Source: Lingula anatina (Eukaryota; Brachiopoda; Lingulata; Lingulida; Lingulidae). From it: a stretch of 64,000 nt of DNA. Of this stretch, positions 1 to 12,500 are shown one piece after another. A program made the translations under genes and the position numbers. The stretch lies in assembly GCF_001039355.2 (NCBI RefSeq), contig NW_019774659.1, positions 350,201 through 414,200 of the forward strand, given 5' to 3'. Position 1 is the stretch's first letter, and every line of letters starts with the position of its first letter. The notes beneath the pieces are model-generated. The model made no database searches. It saw only the letters and a list, made by a program, of their open reading frames with translations, and had not been told where the DNA came from.

Positions 1-2571
1 AGGATCCCAACTGCAATTTTAACCATCATAATGTATGTCCTTTACATCCTGATTTGTGACAGGATGTTTTGTAAAATGGGAAAGGTGGATGATTTATGAG
101 GTATTATAGATGTATGCTGTTTGCATACCTGAGAAAAAGAGGAAAACTGAATTCCCTCCTTCTTTCTACAATATTCTGAGAAAACTCACATCTGTGCACA
201 CACCAAATTGCTAAATCACCGCAAATTTTTAGTTAAATTTTTCTGCCTGGGTAAGTTTGCTATCAGTGTAACTTGCCTTACAAACCTTAATTTTGTAAGA
301 AATATTACAACTGAAGCTACCCAGGGTTGTGTAAGCTGATCTTCATCCACCAACAATTTCTCAATGAAATGTCAAATATTTTCCAGAATTTTCATTTTGA
401 AAAGTACACTTTTATTCGTGGTATTTCCACAGTCTTAGAGGGAGCCCTGGGGAATGTATCAGAACCAAGACACCTGTACCCTACAGCACTTCCTCTGATG
501 TGATAACTGCTATTGTAGTGGACTGCCAATTTATGTCATTTTGAGACATAACAAATGACACTGTCCGTAATGCACTGAACCACAACTTTCCTCATTTTTG
601 AGGGGGAAATGGGTCTTTTCTCAGTGTTGAGGCACCACATACAAAAACATCTGTCATTAGGTTCCCTTTTTCTTAACAACCTGATTACCTTAGTTAACTG
701 TATAAGAGATCACATTGATGCCAATAAAATATTATATATACTAGTGCTAGTAAAGAAAAAGTCCATCATGATCATCTCATTAACATGATCAATACTGTTT
801 TCTTTATGCTCACTTTCAGTGTTCTCCTCTCAGTGCTAATTGGTCCACTGGTAAAGACCACAGACCCATATTGCACATCATGTCATCACAGCTGTTTACT
901 AGTACTTACTTAGAATCACCAGGAATAAGCCAGGAGAGGGTAACGGACCATTACTCATCAATGCTTAGAACTGTAGGTTAAAACCTTTAAATACTTGGTA
1001 TTAACTGACAAAAACAAGTCAAGCTGTTTAATACACTTCACAATACTGATTTATTATGATTTGGTCGAAAAGGAAAGATAAAACAACATTATCTTGCATA
1101 CAAAAGGAAAACAAAATCAACATAACTTATCCAGAGTGACTAGGCATTATTCACTGGCTATACACAGCAGCAGAGAATGAGATGAGGCTATACTCTCTGA
1201 ACCTTGTTGAGTTACTAGTAAGCCTGTTCATTGACAAGAAGAATTCAAGCACATCCAACTGTTAAAACAGTTAAGCACCTATTTTTTTATCTTTGAGTCA
1301 AAACTACTAATGATTGTAACCAAAAAGAATTATTTATTTTCAAACTTCCACTACCATAGTATTAGTCAAGCCAGCAAATTTTCAACAACAGATAAAAAGT
1401 CTGGTACCCCAATGAGTAAAGGTCTCCAGTCTCCAGATGATCAAACTACCATTTCTGCACTACAGAATAGGACATGAAATAGCTTTTACAGTTATCATTT
1501 AAACAGACTAAGAGGCTGTTCATATCTGATTCAACTTTATCCCAGAAAGCAGTTTTAATATCAAGTTAATGGTCTGATTGATTTACTTGTAACTACTTCT
1601 GCTTTAAAGATGCCTTTGTTGTACCTATAGGTTTTGGCAGTTGGGCCACTTAAGGCTGAAGTTAAAACTTGATATGCAAAGACCTAATACTATTAGCTTG
1701 AAACTAGATCAAGTTAAACACAGTGTACTGTTTACTGTGAAATCCTTTTTAACTAAAAAAAGAGAAATGTTTATCTTAAGCACATGTACAATATATGACA
1801 CAGGTGCGTGATTTGTAGTTAACTTATTTAAAAACTCCATAAACAAAATAATCCACTCTTTCAAATAACCATTTCCGTAGGCCTCATCAATCAAAATCCA
1901 GACAGGTTTATTCAGGTATAACCTAATTGCCAACAAACCTGAAACGCACAAGACAATATGTCTGATACAGCTTAGTCATCAGAGATCACCAGCAAAGTGC
2001 CAAAAAAATTCTGGCTGCTGACCTCAATGATGAACACAAGGTCAAATAACTCAACATAAACTTCATTAAGCCTATCCACAATGTTGAGATTTATGCATAA
2101 AGCAAGGAAGGTTAATGATCAATAATCTTTCCTCTTTCTTTTTTGAATAGGAAAATGAACTACATTCAACAGAGTCTACTTGATGCTATGTCAGTGTTAT
2201 TGTCTGTACCTCTGATTTTAAGTTCCACTAGGCAAGCCTCTCCCACCCCCACCCCCCTTTGTATTCTGAACAGTCATCTACAATTCTCTCAGTTGCATAG
2301 GAGACTGGTTTAAATGATCCCACTTATGATTCAAGTCTGTTGCTGCAGATAAATCTAATATATTCCTTTTTAGTTGGGTTTTACAATTGTCTTTTTGTAA
2401 TGTCAGATAAATAGTTAATGTTATTTAATAAATTGGCGTATTGAACGAGTATATTTATGTTAGTGCATATGCATGGATATAAATACGGCTGTGAGAATAA
2501 CCAGATTTTCAAGAAAAAAATACGAAACACTTTCACAAATACTAACAATTTAAAACAAACTAAATACTTAC
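1..2571 (-). other. Probable kinesin intron, no coding seen
   Basis: The stretch lies downstream of the second kinesin coding exon on the minus strand, so it should be part of an intron longer than 2.5 kb. I looked for the next expected exon (the segment leading into the P-loop GQTSSGKT) and did not find it. The open frames here are short and AT-rich and resemble nothing I know. Confidence 0.5.
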
Positions 2572-3757
2572 CAGCAACAATGGGCTTTGCTGCTACCTCA
2601 TACACAGACTCTTGTGTAATATTTGGTTTTAACACCTTATCAAACATAAACAACTTGCCCTAAAATGAAAACATGGCCATCATGAAAATGCAGCAGCCCT
2701 AGGCAGTGGCATCTCAAATTAATTAAAAAGTTGAGTAAAGATACATTTGGATCATTCTGGTGAGAAAAATTATCTTTACATAATGCTGGATAATTTTACA
2801 AAAATAAAAAATTAACCAGTCTGCAGAGAAATTTTGTGAAAAATAGTCTTAAAGTTTAATTTATATGATTTTTTCATCAAATTTGAAGATGCTCAGCATT
2901 TGGCTACATTTTACTGATGTCTTGTTATTGGATTAATGTTACGTAAAATATTTGCCAACAGCNCTTATTTTTTTTCCAAAAAAATTTTTATACACCGAGA
3001 AAGTAAAATAATCAAATATTCATATTTTGATTTGATTTTAAAAATATCTACACAGACAGAGCAGAATTTTAGTGTTGAAGTTGAAAGTTAAAATTCCATG
3101 TCCATTTCACGTCCTTCCGAGATGCTAACTATTTATTATAATTTTTTCGTAACTTTAATTTTTTTAAACCTAATTTTTTGCCTAATTATAACTTACATAT
3201 AGAAGAATAAACATACAAAAAATGGACCTTGTAACTTTTTTACTTTTGAAAATATTTTCATTTGAAGTGTCAAATGTCCTTCCATAACAGCAAAAAAATA
3301 CCACGGAATGGCCCTTATACCAATTTTGAAAGCTGAACAAACGCAAACGAATTTTATGATAGAAAAAATCCGCCAGTAGATATGTATCATTCTATGTAAC
3401 TTAATTATGAAAAGGGGAAAAAAGACAACTGTCTGATGTAAAGCTGCCACAAATTAAAGTTGATCTATGGAAAATGTGTCCTGCCAACAGCATAAACATT
3501 ACTTTCTGATTCATTTCTGCAGTGATTATCAATGCCCATTTGTTCGTAACATCTCAGTCAGATTCTCTAGGGAACAGTATCGATTGCGCATTATTATAAA
3601 CGCGTACTTATGTATGATGAGAAAGAGAGATACTTACGCCCAACGTGACCGAGTCATCAGACGGAAATTTTGCGATGAATTTGCTCCCAGCCCTCTCTTC
3701 TATCTCATTCAAGGGCCGAATACGGCATATAACCTTGATGTTGCACTCGTCTGCCAT
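2572..3757 (-). CDS. KIF5: Kinesin-1 heavy chain, N-terminal exons only
   Basis: Two coding exons are visible. Exon 1 is 3757-3638 (40 codons, ATG at 3757, donor GTAAGT). Exon 2 is 2659-2572 (acceptor TTTTAG, donor GTAAGT, ending in phase 1). Exon 1 starts [18 protein letters not shown], the first beta strand of the kinesin motor with its conserved RPLNE. Exon 2 reads [20 protein letters not shown], matching the YxFDxV...SQEQVY region of kinesin-1. The phase-1 end fits a continuation into the family's DVLEGYNG segment. Kinesin-1 moves cargo toward microtubule plus ends using ATP. The P-loop and everything after it lie outside the window. The gene is divergent from the beta-galactosidase gene. 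The family call is secure; the paralogue letter cannot be assigned. Confidence 0.9.
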
Positions 3758-4288
3758 TTTAGCAGTCCTTGGCAAAAAATAAATAAATTATGAAATGATA
3801 TGTGAATTATTAAAATGCTGTCAGCGCTGGTTTTCGATCACTTGAATCTGCTCTCCGTCATCGCAAATATCCGACCGGTAAAATGTTTCCTTTTTCGGTG
3901 TTCCTCCTGTAGTATTCTACCGGTAAAGTATCCTTCTGGTGGCAAGAAAAGAGCTTTGCTTGCCTTGTGTTAATGGAAGCAGTGGTTTTCACTCAGAGTC
4001 CTGAGTAAAATCTACAATAATCCACAGTTATAAGGTCTACTGTGAACCACTGACTTCCATATTTACTCTAAAGTGGGGCATGCTGGGAAAAATGACGTCA
4101 TGTCTGCATACTATTAACCTTTTCGTTTGCTATTTCAGATAGTTTACTCGTCTTTACTCAAATTATACTCCCTTGATTCGATTATTTTTATTAGTCAACG
4201 TCTAGATTTTGATGAAATCAAATCCTTTATCAAAGAGGTGTAAAATATCACGTGATTAGCCAGACATCACATGACTGTGTAGTTCAAA
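3758..4288. promoter_or_regulatory. Shared divergent promoter, kinesin/GLB1
   Basis: About 530 bp separates the kinesin start codon (minus strand, 3757) from the beta-galactosidase start codon (plus strand, 4289). Both genes are housekeeping types and read outward, so the core promoters must both lie here or in unseen 5' introns. I see no clear TATA box next to either ATG, as is usual for such genes. A CACGTG-like core sits in tatcacgtgattagc at about 4246-4260 and is a candidate E-box. That last point is inference. Confidence 0.5.
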
Positions 4289-5270
4289 ATGGCGGCGGTA
4301 GATTCGTGTTTTCATCTTGTCGGATTTCTTTACGTTTTAATATTAACATTTTCTATGCAGCAGGGTGTGAGTATATCCCAAACGAATAACTTAACATTTT
4401 TAATAGATTATTGATTTTTTTATTCCTTGCCTGGGGTCAATTGCATTTTGAATGCAACAACAACAGAGCATCGAAGGGTTGGCTGTTGATTAAAGCACCG
4501 AGCGGGCACTGACACTGGGACAGTGACAGTGGTGCAGGATACTTGCATTGTTCCCAATTAAACGATGAACATAGCTGTTGGCATCTGCTGCCATTAGCTA
4601 CGATTATCTGCCCTGAAACAAATAATGAAGAATGGGCATATTTGGTCTCGAGTAAGATCGAAGGAGTTGCTGGTTAAGCCTTGTATTTATTTGTTTATTT
4701 ACATTAATATTATGATTATTACCGGCGTTTTCAGTCTCCAACTTTTAGCCGTCTGTATGGTTGAGTTTCAATTCTCTCCAAATGGTTGATGCCCAGAAAT
4801 GCTTGAGTCATGAGAGTAGCAAGAAACTCTGTAGAGCTTGGGGGAGTGGCAATGTTTGCTTAACATACTGTACATGTAGGTGCAAGCTGTAAAGCATGTT
4901 TATAAATGAAATTTTAATGTTTTTTTACTTCATGCAGTTATCAATTCATAAACCCATTCACCTATTGGTATGTATCTATTTGACACCAGGTAGCTGCAGC
5001 AAGAAGTTTTACCATAGACTATGACAAGAACACATTCCTCAAGGATGGACAGCCATTTCAATATGTATCAGGCAGTATTCACTATAGCCGTGTACCTTAC
5101 TACTACTGGCAGGACAGACTACAGAAGATGTATGCAGGGGGACTTAATGCCATTCAGACGTAAGAATATAATATACCTGTACTTTATTTATTTATTTATT
5201 CATTCATTCATTTATTTATTTAGATTTTTCTTGGTCATTGATTGTGTTGACCATAGCACCTGCTTTCTTT

Positions 5271-5308
<38 letters not shown>

Positions 5309-8300
5309 TATATTGTTACCCCATTTTTTGATAAAATTTTGATAAAACTAGAATTTAACAACTGCAGCTGAAAATGCAGCAGCATGAAATCTAGTTAAGA
5401 GCAATCATGTGATATCTCTAAGCCTCTTATGCAAAGATAACTACATGCATTATGGTTGTAAATATTGTTAAAATGGTATGAAGGAGATTCTTGTTGCATT
5501 TATTAAGAAAGTTAGGCCATAAACAAGTTCATAAGTTGATCAATGTGACAAATAATTAATTTCACGGTACTAGTATTTCTTATAGTATGTATTCATAATC
5601 TTTGGTCACTTGCTAAAATAAATAGCATATTCTATTAATTTTTTTCTTTTAATGGCAGATGCACTCAGTGGTTTTAAATATTTTTTTTTAAATAATTTTT
5701 CAGCTATGTCACCTGGAACACACATAACCAAGAACCTGGTGTGTTTGACTTCACTGGTCAGAATGACATAGAGCACTTCCTCAAACTGGCCAATGATGTG
5801 GGTCTGGCAGTAATACTCAGGCTTGGACCTTATGTGTGCGGGGAATGGGAATACGTGAGTATGTCTATGATCCAAGCTGTTTTTTTATGGGATTTAAACT
5901 GCAATCTTGTTTGGTTTTATGGCATATGTTTTATGTTGAATATGGAATTTGTATTTGATTTAACTGGAAAAGTCTACCAAAGAAGTGATGTCAGCAAACT
6001 GAGGATTGGACCTTCTGTTAAGGAGGAATTTATGCAAGCTGCATTCTTACAGAATAGTAAAATATACTTACCTAACACATTTATAATAAACAAATATCAC
6101 CAGAGAAACAAATAATTTTATATGGATTCTGTTTAGTCCCTCCATTGATCTTTTGTTGGTAGTATATACATAAAGTTACAAATTCATGTTAATGAAGTCA
6201 TCTGTTGTGAACTCTAACAATGACTTTTTCATTGGTTCGATAAATCAGTGCTGAAGTGCTGACTGTTTCTCTTTAATTGTGTATTTCATTTTCAAATTTG
6301 TCAGGGTGGTTTTCCAGCATGGATCATCAGGAAGAATGCCTCCATTATAACAAGAAGTAGTGACCCTGGTAAGCAGATTACTCTAATGAGTTTGTGAAAT
6401 AGTGTATAAAGAGTGCTACCAAATAAAGCTGATTTTAGAGTATATTCATTCATCTCACCTTTTTGCTTTCTCTTACATTTTTCATAGCACAGTTAAAAGT
6501 TTCTGATTTTTTAATGCATGAATGATGTATAATGGAAGTGCTTTGAATCAGTTAAAGAACAAATGAATTAAACTGTTTGTGTGTTAAATAATTTAATGGC
6601 AATGCCTTAAACTTTAAACAAACTGTTTAATTTTCACTAAAATATTGCAGTGGTCACCACACTTTGCATTAATCTTAGAGTGCATTCCCATAGATTTAGA
6701 TCGAACGATCTAGATTGACCTAACTCCCTGGGGGTTCATGCTAAATTGCTGTCAGCTGAGTGCGCACGGTAGTTAATTACCCCCTTACAGCTTTTAGTAG
6801 GTGGGAAAGACGCTTACCAGTAAGCCTGCTAAGCTGACGGTAATCTAGTGAGACTCCCTACAGGGATAGATCGATCTAAAATCTGTGGGAACGGGGTCTT
6901 ACTTATCTTTACAATACCCAGGTTTTATAGCCCCTGTTGACCAGTGGCTGAGTGTTTTATTGCCCAGAATTAAACCACTGCTGTATGTTAATGGTGGACC
7001 AATCATCATGGTTCAGGTGGGTCATGTGACACTGAGGCCGTGTTCACACCAGCACAAAGTTAGATCAATATTAAATTTATTTATTTATTACCAGACAACC
7101 AGATCATAAAGATACACCCTTCGAGTTCAGGCTTTTAATGTTTAAATGTCTGTTAAAGCAAGTACGTATTACAGTCAAGTTAACTTAATGCATTCTAGAT
7201 TAAAGCAATGTCATTGGTAATGCTCAGTGACTGATGTTCAAATACATGTACATGACGAAGTCAGCATAAAATTGGTTCAAGTAAGCTGTGCATAATTATG
7301 GTTTGAGATTTAATTTTAATTACTTTTTTTGGTCATATACATCATGATGTTATGCAAAAGAGGCATAATGTTGTGTCACTAAAAATAAGTTACTAGTATA
7401 GTAGCAAATTATGATAGTAGTCCTATAAATCAGTTTACAGTCACATGTGGCCTGGAGATGTCCATATGACCTCTTATAAGTGCTATAATTTTTGCCAATA
7501 ATGTCATCTATTATTAACAGCGTGAACCTTCACAATTAGGTTGAGAATGAATATGGCAGCTATTTTGCCTGTGATTACGACTACCTGAGATATTTGCGTG
7601 AAAAAGTGCTCAAGTATCTTGGGAATGATGTGGTGCTATTCACAACGGATGGAGATGGTGAGGGTTATCTCAAGTGTGGGACTTTGGAGAGTCTCTATTC
7701 CACTGTGGACTTTGGACCAGGTGAATTAAGGTTTATTAATTGATTCTTGGAAACTAAATGATGAATTCAATGGTTCTTATGATTAGATCAAATTATACAT
7801 ATTTTTGTCTCAGTATGTGGATTTTCAAATTTAACCATACTGTTTTACAGAGCATTTTTATTTATCTTATAAAAAAGATTCAGATTTTTTTCTGACAGAT
7901 TATTAAATTTATTAGTTAAAAAAATTTAAGGAATTCACATTTTAATTATATAAACCTCTTGAGTGATTTTAAAGAAACTAAGTGTCCTGTATTTTAATCA
8001 GACACAGTGTATATTTAAGATAAAGCACATACGAAATTCAGTGTAAGAATGAGATAGCTACTCAATTAGAAAAAAGTATTCTGCTGTTGAATGCAACAGA
8101 TTATAATAAGCTTAAATTACCAGAAGCATTGTGCATTAGTTAAAAAGTACTTTAAGTGTTTTTTCAAGAAAAATCATTATTCTTAAAAAATTGTTGAGTG
8201 ATATTCAAATCTTTAACAAGTCTTAGTTGCATATTTTAATTGTTTTATTTTACCCAGGGTTTAATGTTTCCAATGTGTTTGCGCCCATGCGAAAGTGGGA

Positions 8301-9505
8301 ACCGAAAGGACCTTTGGTGAGTTAATTTACAAATACTACACGTACCACCTGTATTTTAACTTCTCCTAACATAAGGTTAAATATTGATTTTAAGTAATGC
8401 AGGGGAATTTAAGGTACTACACCATTTTGTTTCATTATAAGGACCCTCCGCACTCACATATACCTGCCACCACCGTGTGTTTAAATGTGAAATATTTACT
8501 TAACCAACTGATAACTATTCACTTTAGTAATTTGAATGTAATATATCTTCTTTTCTCATGGATTTATTTTTAATCTTCCCCTTTGGCACTATTTAATTGT
8601 AAAAAGGGAACTGTTACAGGAAATAACTCCTTTTAAAAGTTTATCAAATGATTATTTGTGCTACTATTACAGTTACTTCTGTTTTCAGGTATGTTTTTAT
8701 TCACAATTCACTTTTTTATGTAATTTCTGAACATTTAGCAATTTAGTAGGATGATGGCTAGGGCTATCAACATTGATAGACACCCTCTGCTACAGGCATT
8801 TTTCATTCACAATCTGTGTTTTCCAGGTAAATTCAGAAACATACTGGCCAGATGGATACCTAGGGCTAGCCACACTGCTGTTCACTCTATACTAGATATA
8901 TGCTCTTCAATCTGTACTTTTTTCCAGGTGAATTCCGAGTACTACACAGGCTGGCTGGACCACTGGGGTTCCCCACACTCACACACCCCTTCTGCCACAG
9001 TGACCCAGTATCTGGATGACTTGCTGGGGTATGGGGCCAACGTGAACATGTAAGTAGGACCTACATAGGGGTGGAATGTTATAGGGGTACGGTATTTTTC
9101 TTTGTTTAGAATGTGGGTTTTGGTACAGAAAGATCCAAAATTAAGGAAGTCTAGAGATGGGGCGGTGTTGTTCTCCTTTGTTTTTATTATTTTTTTAAAA
9201 TATTGATTTATTTATTTAGTTTTGGTTCTCTCATCTCATACCTCCATAAACCAAGTCATAATTATGAAATAAGTTTAACTGATGTTTTTACTTAACAAAC
9301 AAAATGAGAAAATTACCTAAACATACTGATAATAATTATCTGACTTAACCAGTATGAATTTTCAAATGAGTATGATTACAACAGACTAGTAAAGTCTTGT
9401 GTTTTTGTCCAGGTACATGTATGAAGGTGGCACAAACTTTGGTTTTATGAATGGTAAGCCTTTTGATTTACATAATTACCTCCACCAAGAAGGTTGTTTC
9501 CACCC

Positions 9506-9541
<36 letters not shown>

Positions 9542-12500
9542 TTGTCATCAACAGAACTCGAAAAGTTATGGACCAATTTTGATGAAATTTTCAGGGTAGG
9601 TCGGAAATGGGTTAAGTGATTAGTTTTTAGAAGTGATTAGTTTTTGGTGGTGATCCGGATCAATAATCAATCAATAATCAATAATAACCAAAAATCGCTG
9701 CCTTGGCGGAGGTCTGTGCTCTTGGAGTGCTTTTCTAGTCTTTAATATAGAATGCTTACATAGTTGTCAAGGTTGACTGACTTCCATATTAGGTGACATG
9801 CTTAAAAGTTAGAGTTAATATATTTAACCCAATATACATAATAACAGAAAACACATTTTAAAGAAAATAGTCAAGATAGTGCTTTATCATTCATTTTTTC
9901 AGGTGTAAATTACCCAAGCTTTTCCCCAGTACCTACAAGTTACGACTATGATTCCCCTCTGACTGAGGCAGGTGACATTACAGAGAAATACATGGACATC
10001 AGGGCTGTTATTGCTAAGGTAGTCTATACTTTGCCATGTCCCCCATTCTGTCTTATTTAGACCAGAAATTGAGCATTTAATTTACTGACTTGATTGTTTG
10101 TGTTAGTCAGCATTTCACTTCTTGTAAAAGCAGTGTGGTAAAGCTTTGAGTAAAGCATTTCAAAGCAATATTGTTTTGCTACTAATATACTTGCATTTAT
10201 AAAACGGCAATACCATTACAATTGTCAGAATGTTTATTAAAGAAACAAACAGAATTAAGAATGGTTACTGTTTATCTTAAGTAGGGTTAAAAGTGTAGGT
10301 TTAAGTCTACTGAGTATTTTGTAATTTGTTTTACATTTGTGGTGACACCTTAACATATAAATAGAAATATGTACAAAGTGACAACATTTTATTTATTTAT
10401 TTATTTATTTATTTATTTTTGACAAGAAAATGAACAAATTTTCCTATCCATTGCTGGATATAAGGTCTAACTCGTATGTTACAGCATATGAAGGTACCCC
10501 AAGTCCCCATCCCCCCTAACACACCTAAGTATGCCTATGGAAGAGTGAACATGATGCTGGTAAGACCAGAAATTGCCATAATAATTGAAGCCAGAAAAGT
10601 CTAATAAAATATCAGTTTAAATAGTCTACAGTTACCATTTATGTCTATGACAATGACAGACAGGTTGTTAAATGTCAGTGCATTTCTTACATGGAATTTG
10701 ATCTTCAAAAGTATCTTTTAAATTGGAGAAACCTGTCAATTTTTTCTTTTGTTTATTCAAGTTTTGTGCTTCTGTAACTTCTGTTTTCAGATGTCCACTG
10801 TTCCTAATCTATTGGACAAGCTGACCCACCATGGCCCTTTTGTCACTAGGTACCCTCTTACCATGGAACAAGTCTACCAGGTGGGTCACTCATCACCTCT
10901 TTGATAACTAATTGGTGTTCTTTAATTCTTAGATGATTTAATTTAAGTAACACTGCCGAGTGATTTTATCATAGCTATGTCTTAAGATATTAGTTTCTAA
11001 TTCAACAACTCGGGGCTTGACACTTACTTTTTTTTTTCTCTTTTTTCTCCAATGGCCTTCAGGCCAGTCAGGTCTGGCAAATATTACAAGTCTTAGAGTT
11101 ACTTTGTGCATTAAATTGTATTTGCCCTTCAGGACAGTAACCACTGTAATTCACTGGCCTAAGATTGGTTTTCAGTGGTCCTGGGTTAGCGGGCCACCTA
11201 TTATGTCGAGCCCTGCAACTTACTGTGGGTGTTTAAGAGTAATGATGGTACTATACCAGAACTATTGTTTTATATACAAACAAACATGGTTCTTTTCCAG
11301 AACTATGGTTTCATATACTATCGTCATGTGGTGAAGTTAGACTGGCACAATGCAGTGCTGGATGTCTCTGCAGTACGAGACAGGGGATATGTTTTGATTA
11401 ACAGTGTAAGTTATTAATGATTTTCGAGTTTTCTGTATGATTATTGTAAAGAAGAGATGAGAACTATATTGAAAAAATCATAAAAGAGAAAATATAGTGA
11501 AAAAAGGGGGATTTATTTTTTTACTAATCTTTATTTCAAAACCGCTTGTTTTAGTACAGCTTCAGACTAAACAATACCACATCAAACCTAATCAGCATTT
11601 TATTCAGAAAACAAATATTCTTGAGACCAAGATCGTATATATATCAGCTATTCTTAAACTTTTTCTAAATCACAGTGACCAGGTACTATATAAGTAACAA
11701 ATATTGCTATTATAAGTGTTCTTCTTAGATATGTGGTATTAAGATAATAATAATGACAGTTTAATGTCCCAGGTACCTCAAGGTGTGGTCATCAGGGAGT
11801 CCAGCCAGACTAAACTGACCATCACAGCCCTGACTGGTCAGTATTTGGACATCCTGGTGGAGAACCAGGGGAGGATTAACTATGGGTCAGGCATCAACAA
11901 TAACACTAAGGTACAAGATGGAGGATTAAAAAACATAGAATTTGGGGGGAAATCTGTAAATTTTTACTTTATTTGGGAACAGCTGGACATTAACAGTAAC
12001 AATAAGTTACCAAAGTGAGATTACACCCCCCCCCCAAAAAAAAAATAAAAATAAAAAACTGCAATTTAAGGAACATTGTAATACAAAAATTACTCTGAGG
12101 TAACAAATTAGAGAGTTTGTAAGTATTGGCAATTTTCAAAGTTTTACAGTATTTTGAATTTGTACTATTTAATTGGGTTTAAGAAAACTTTTATCTTATT
12201 GATGTTATTCAATAACATGTTTAAGTTACATTAAACTATTTTTAATCCAGATATTGTTAGAAACTACATAACATTAATCCTGCAGATTTCAATATAAGTT
12301 GCACTATACAGTGAAATCTCATTTTGTTCATTTGAAAATTCAAGTGAAAGTGATTGATTCAGAAGTTCAGTATGTATTTTTCGGTTTGATAATGTGTACA
12401 GGTTGTTGAATTTAAACCAATATAACAGTTGTTCATGTTCAATTTCAGGGTCTGATTGCTAATGTTACTATAAATGGACTCATCCTGAAAGATTGGTTTA

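Noticed and set aside
1709..1951. Minus-strand open frame in the kinesin intron with an acceptor-like CAG
   Set aside because: It does not match the kinesin motor sequence expected next and no donor fits; probably chance.
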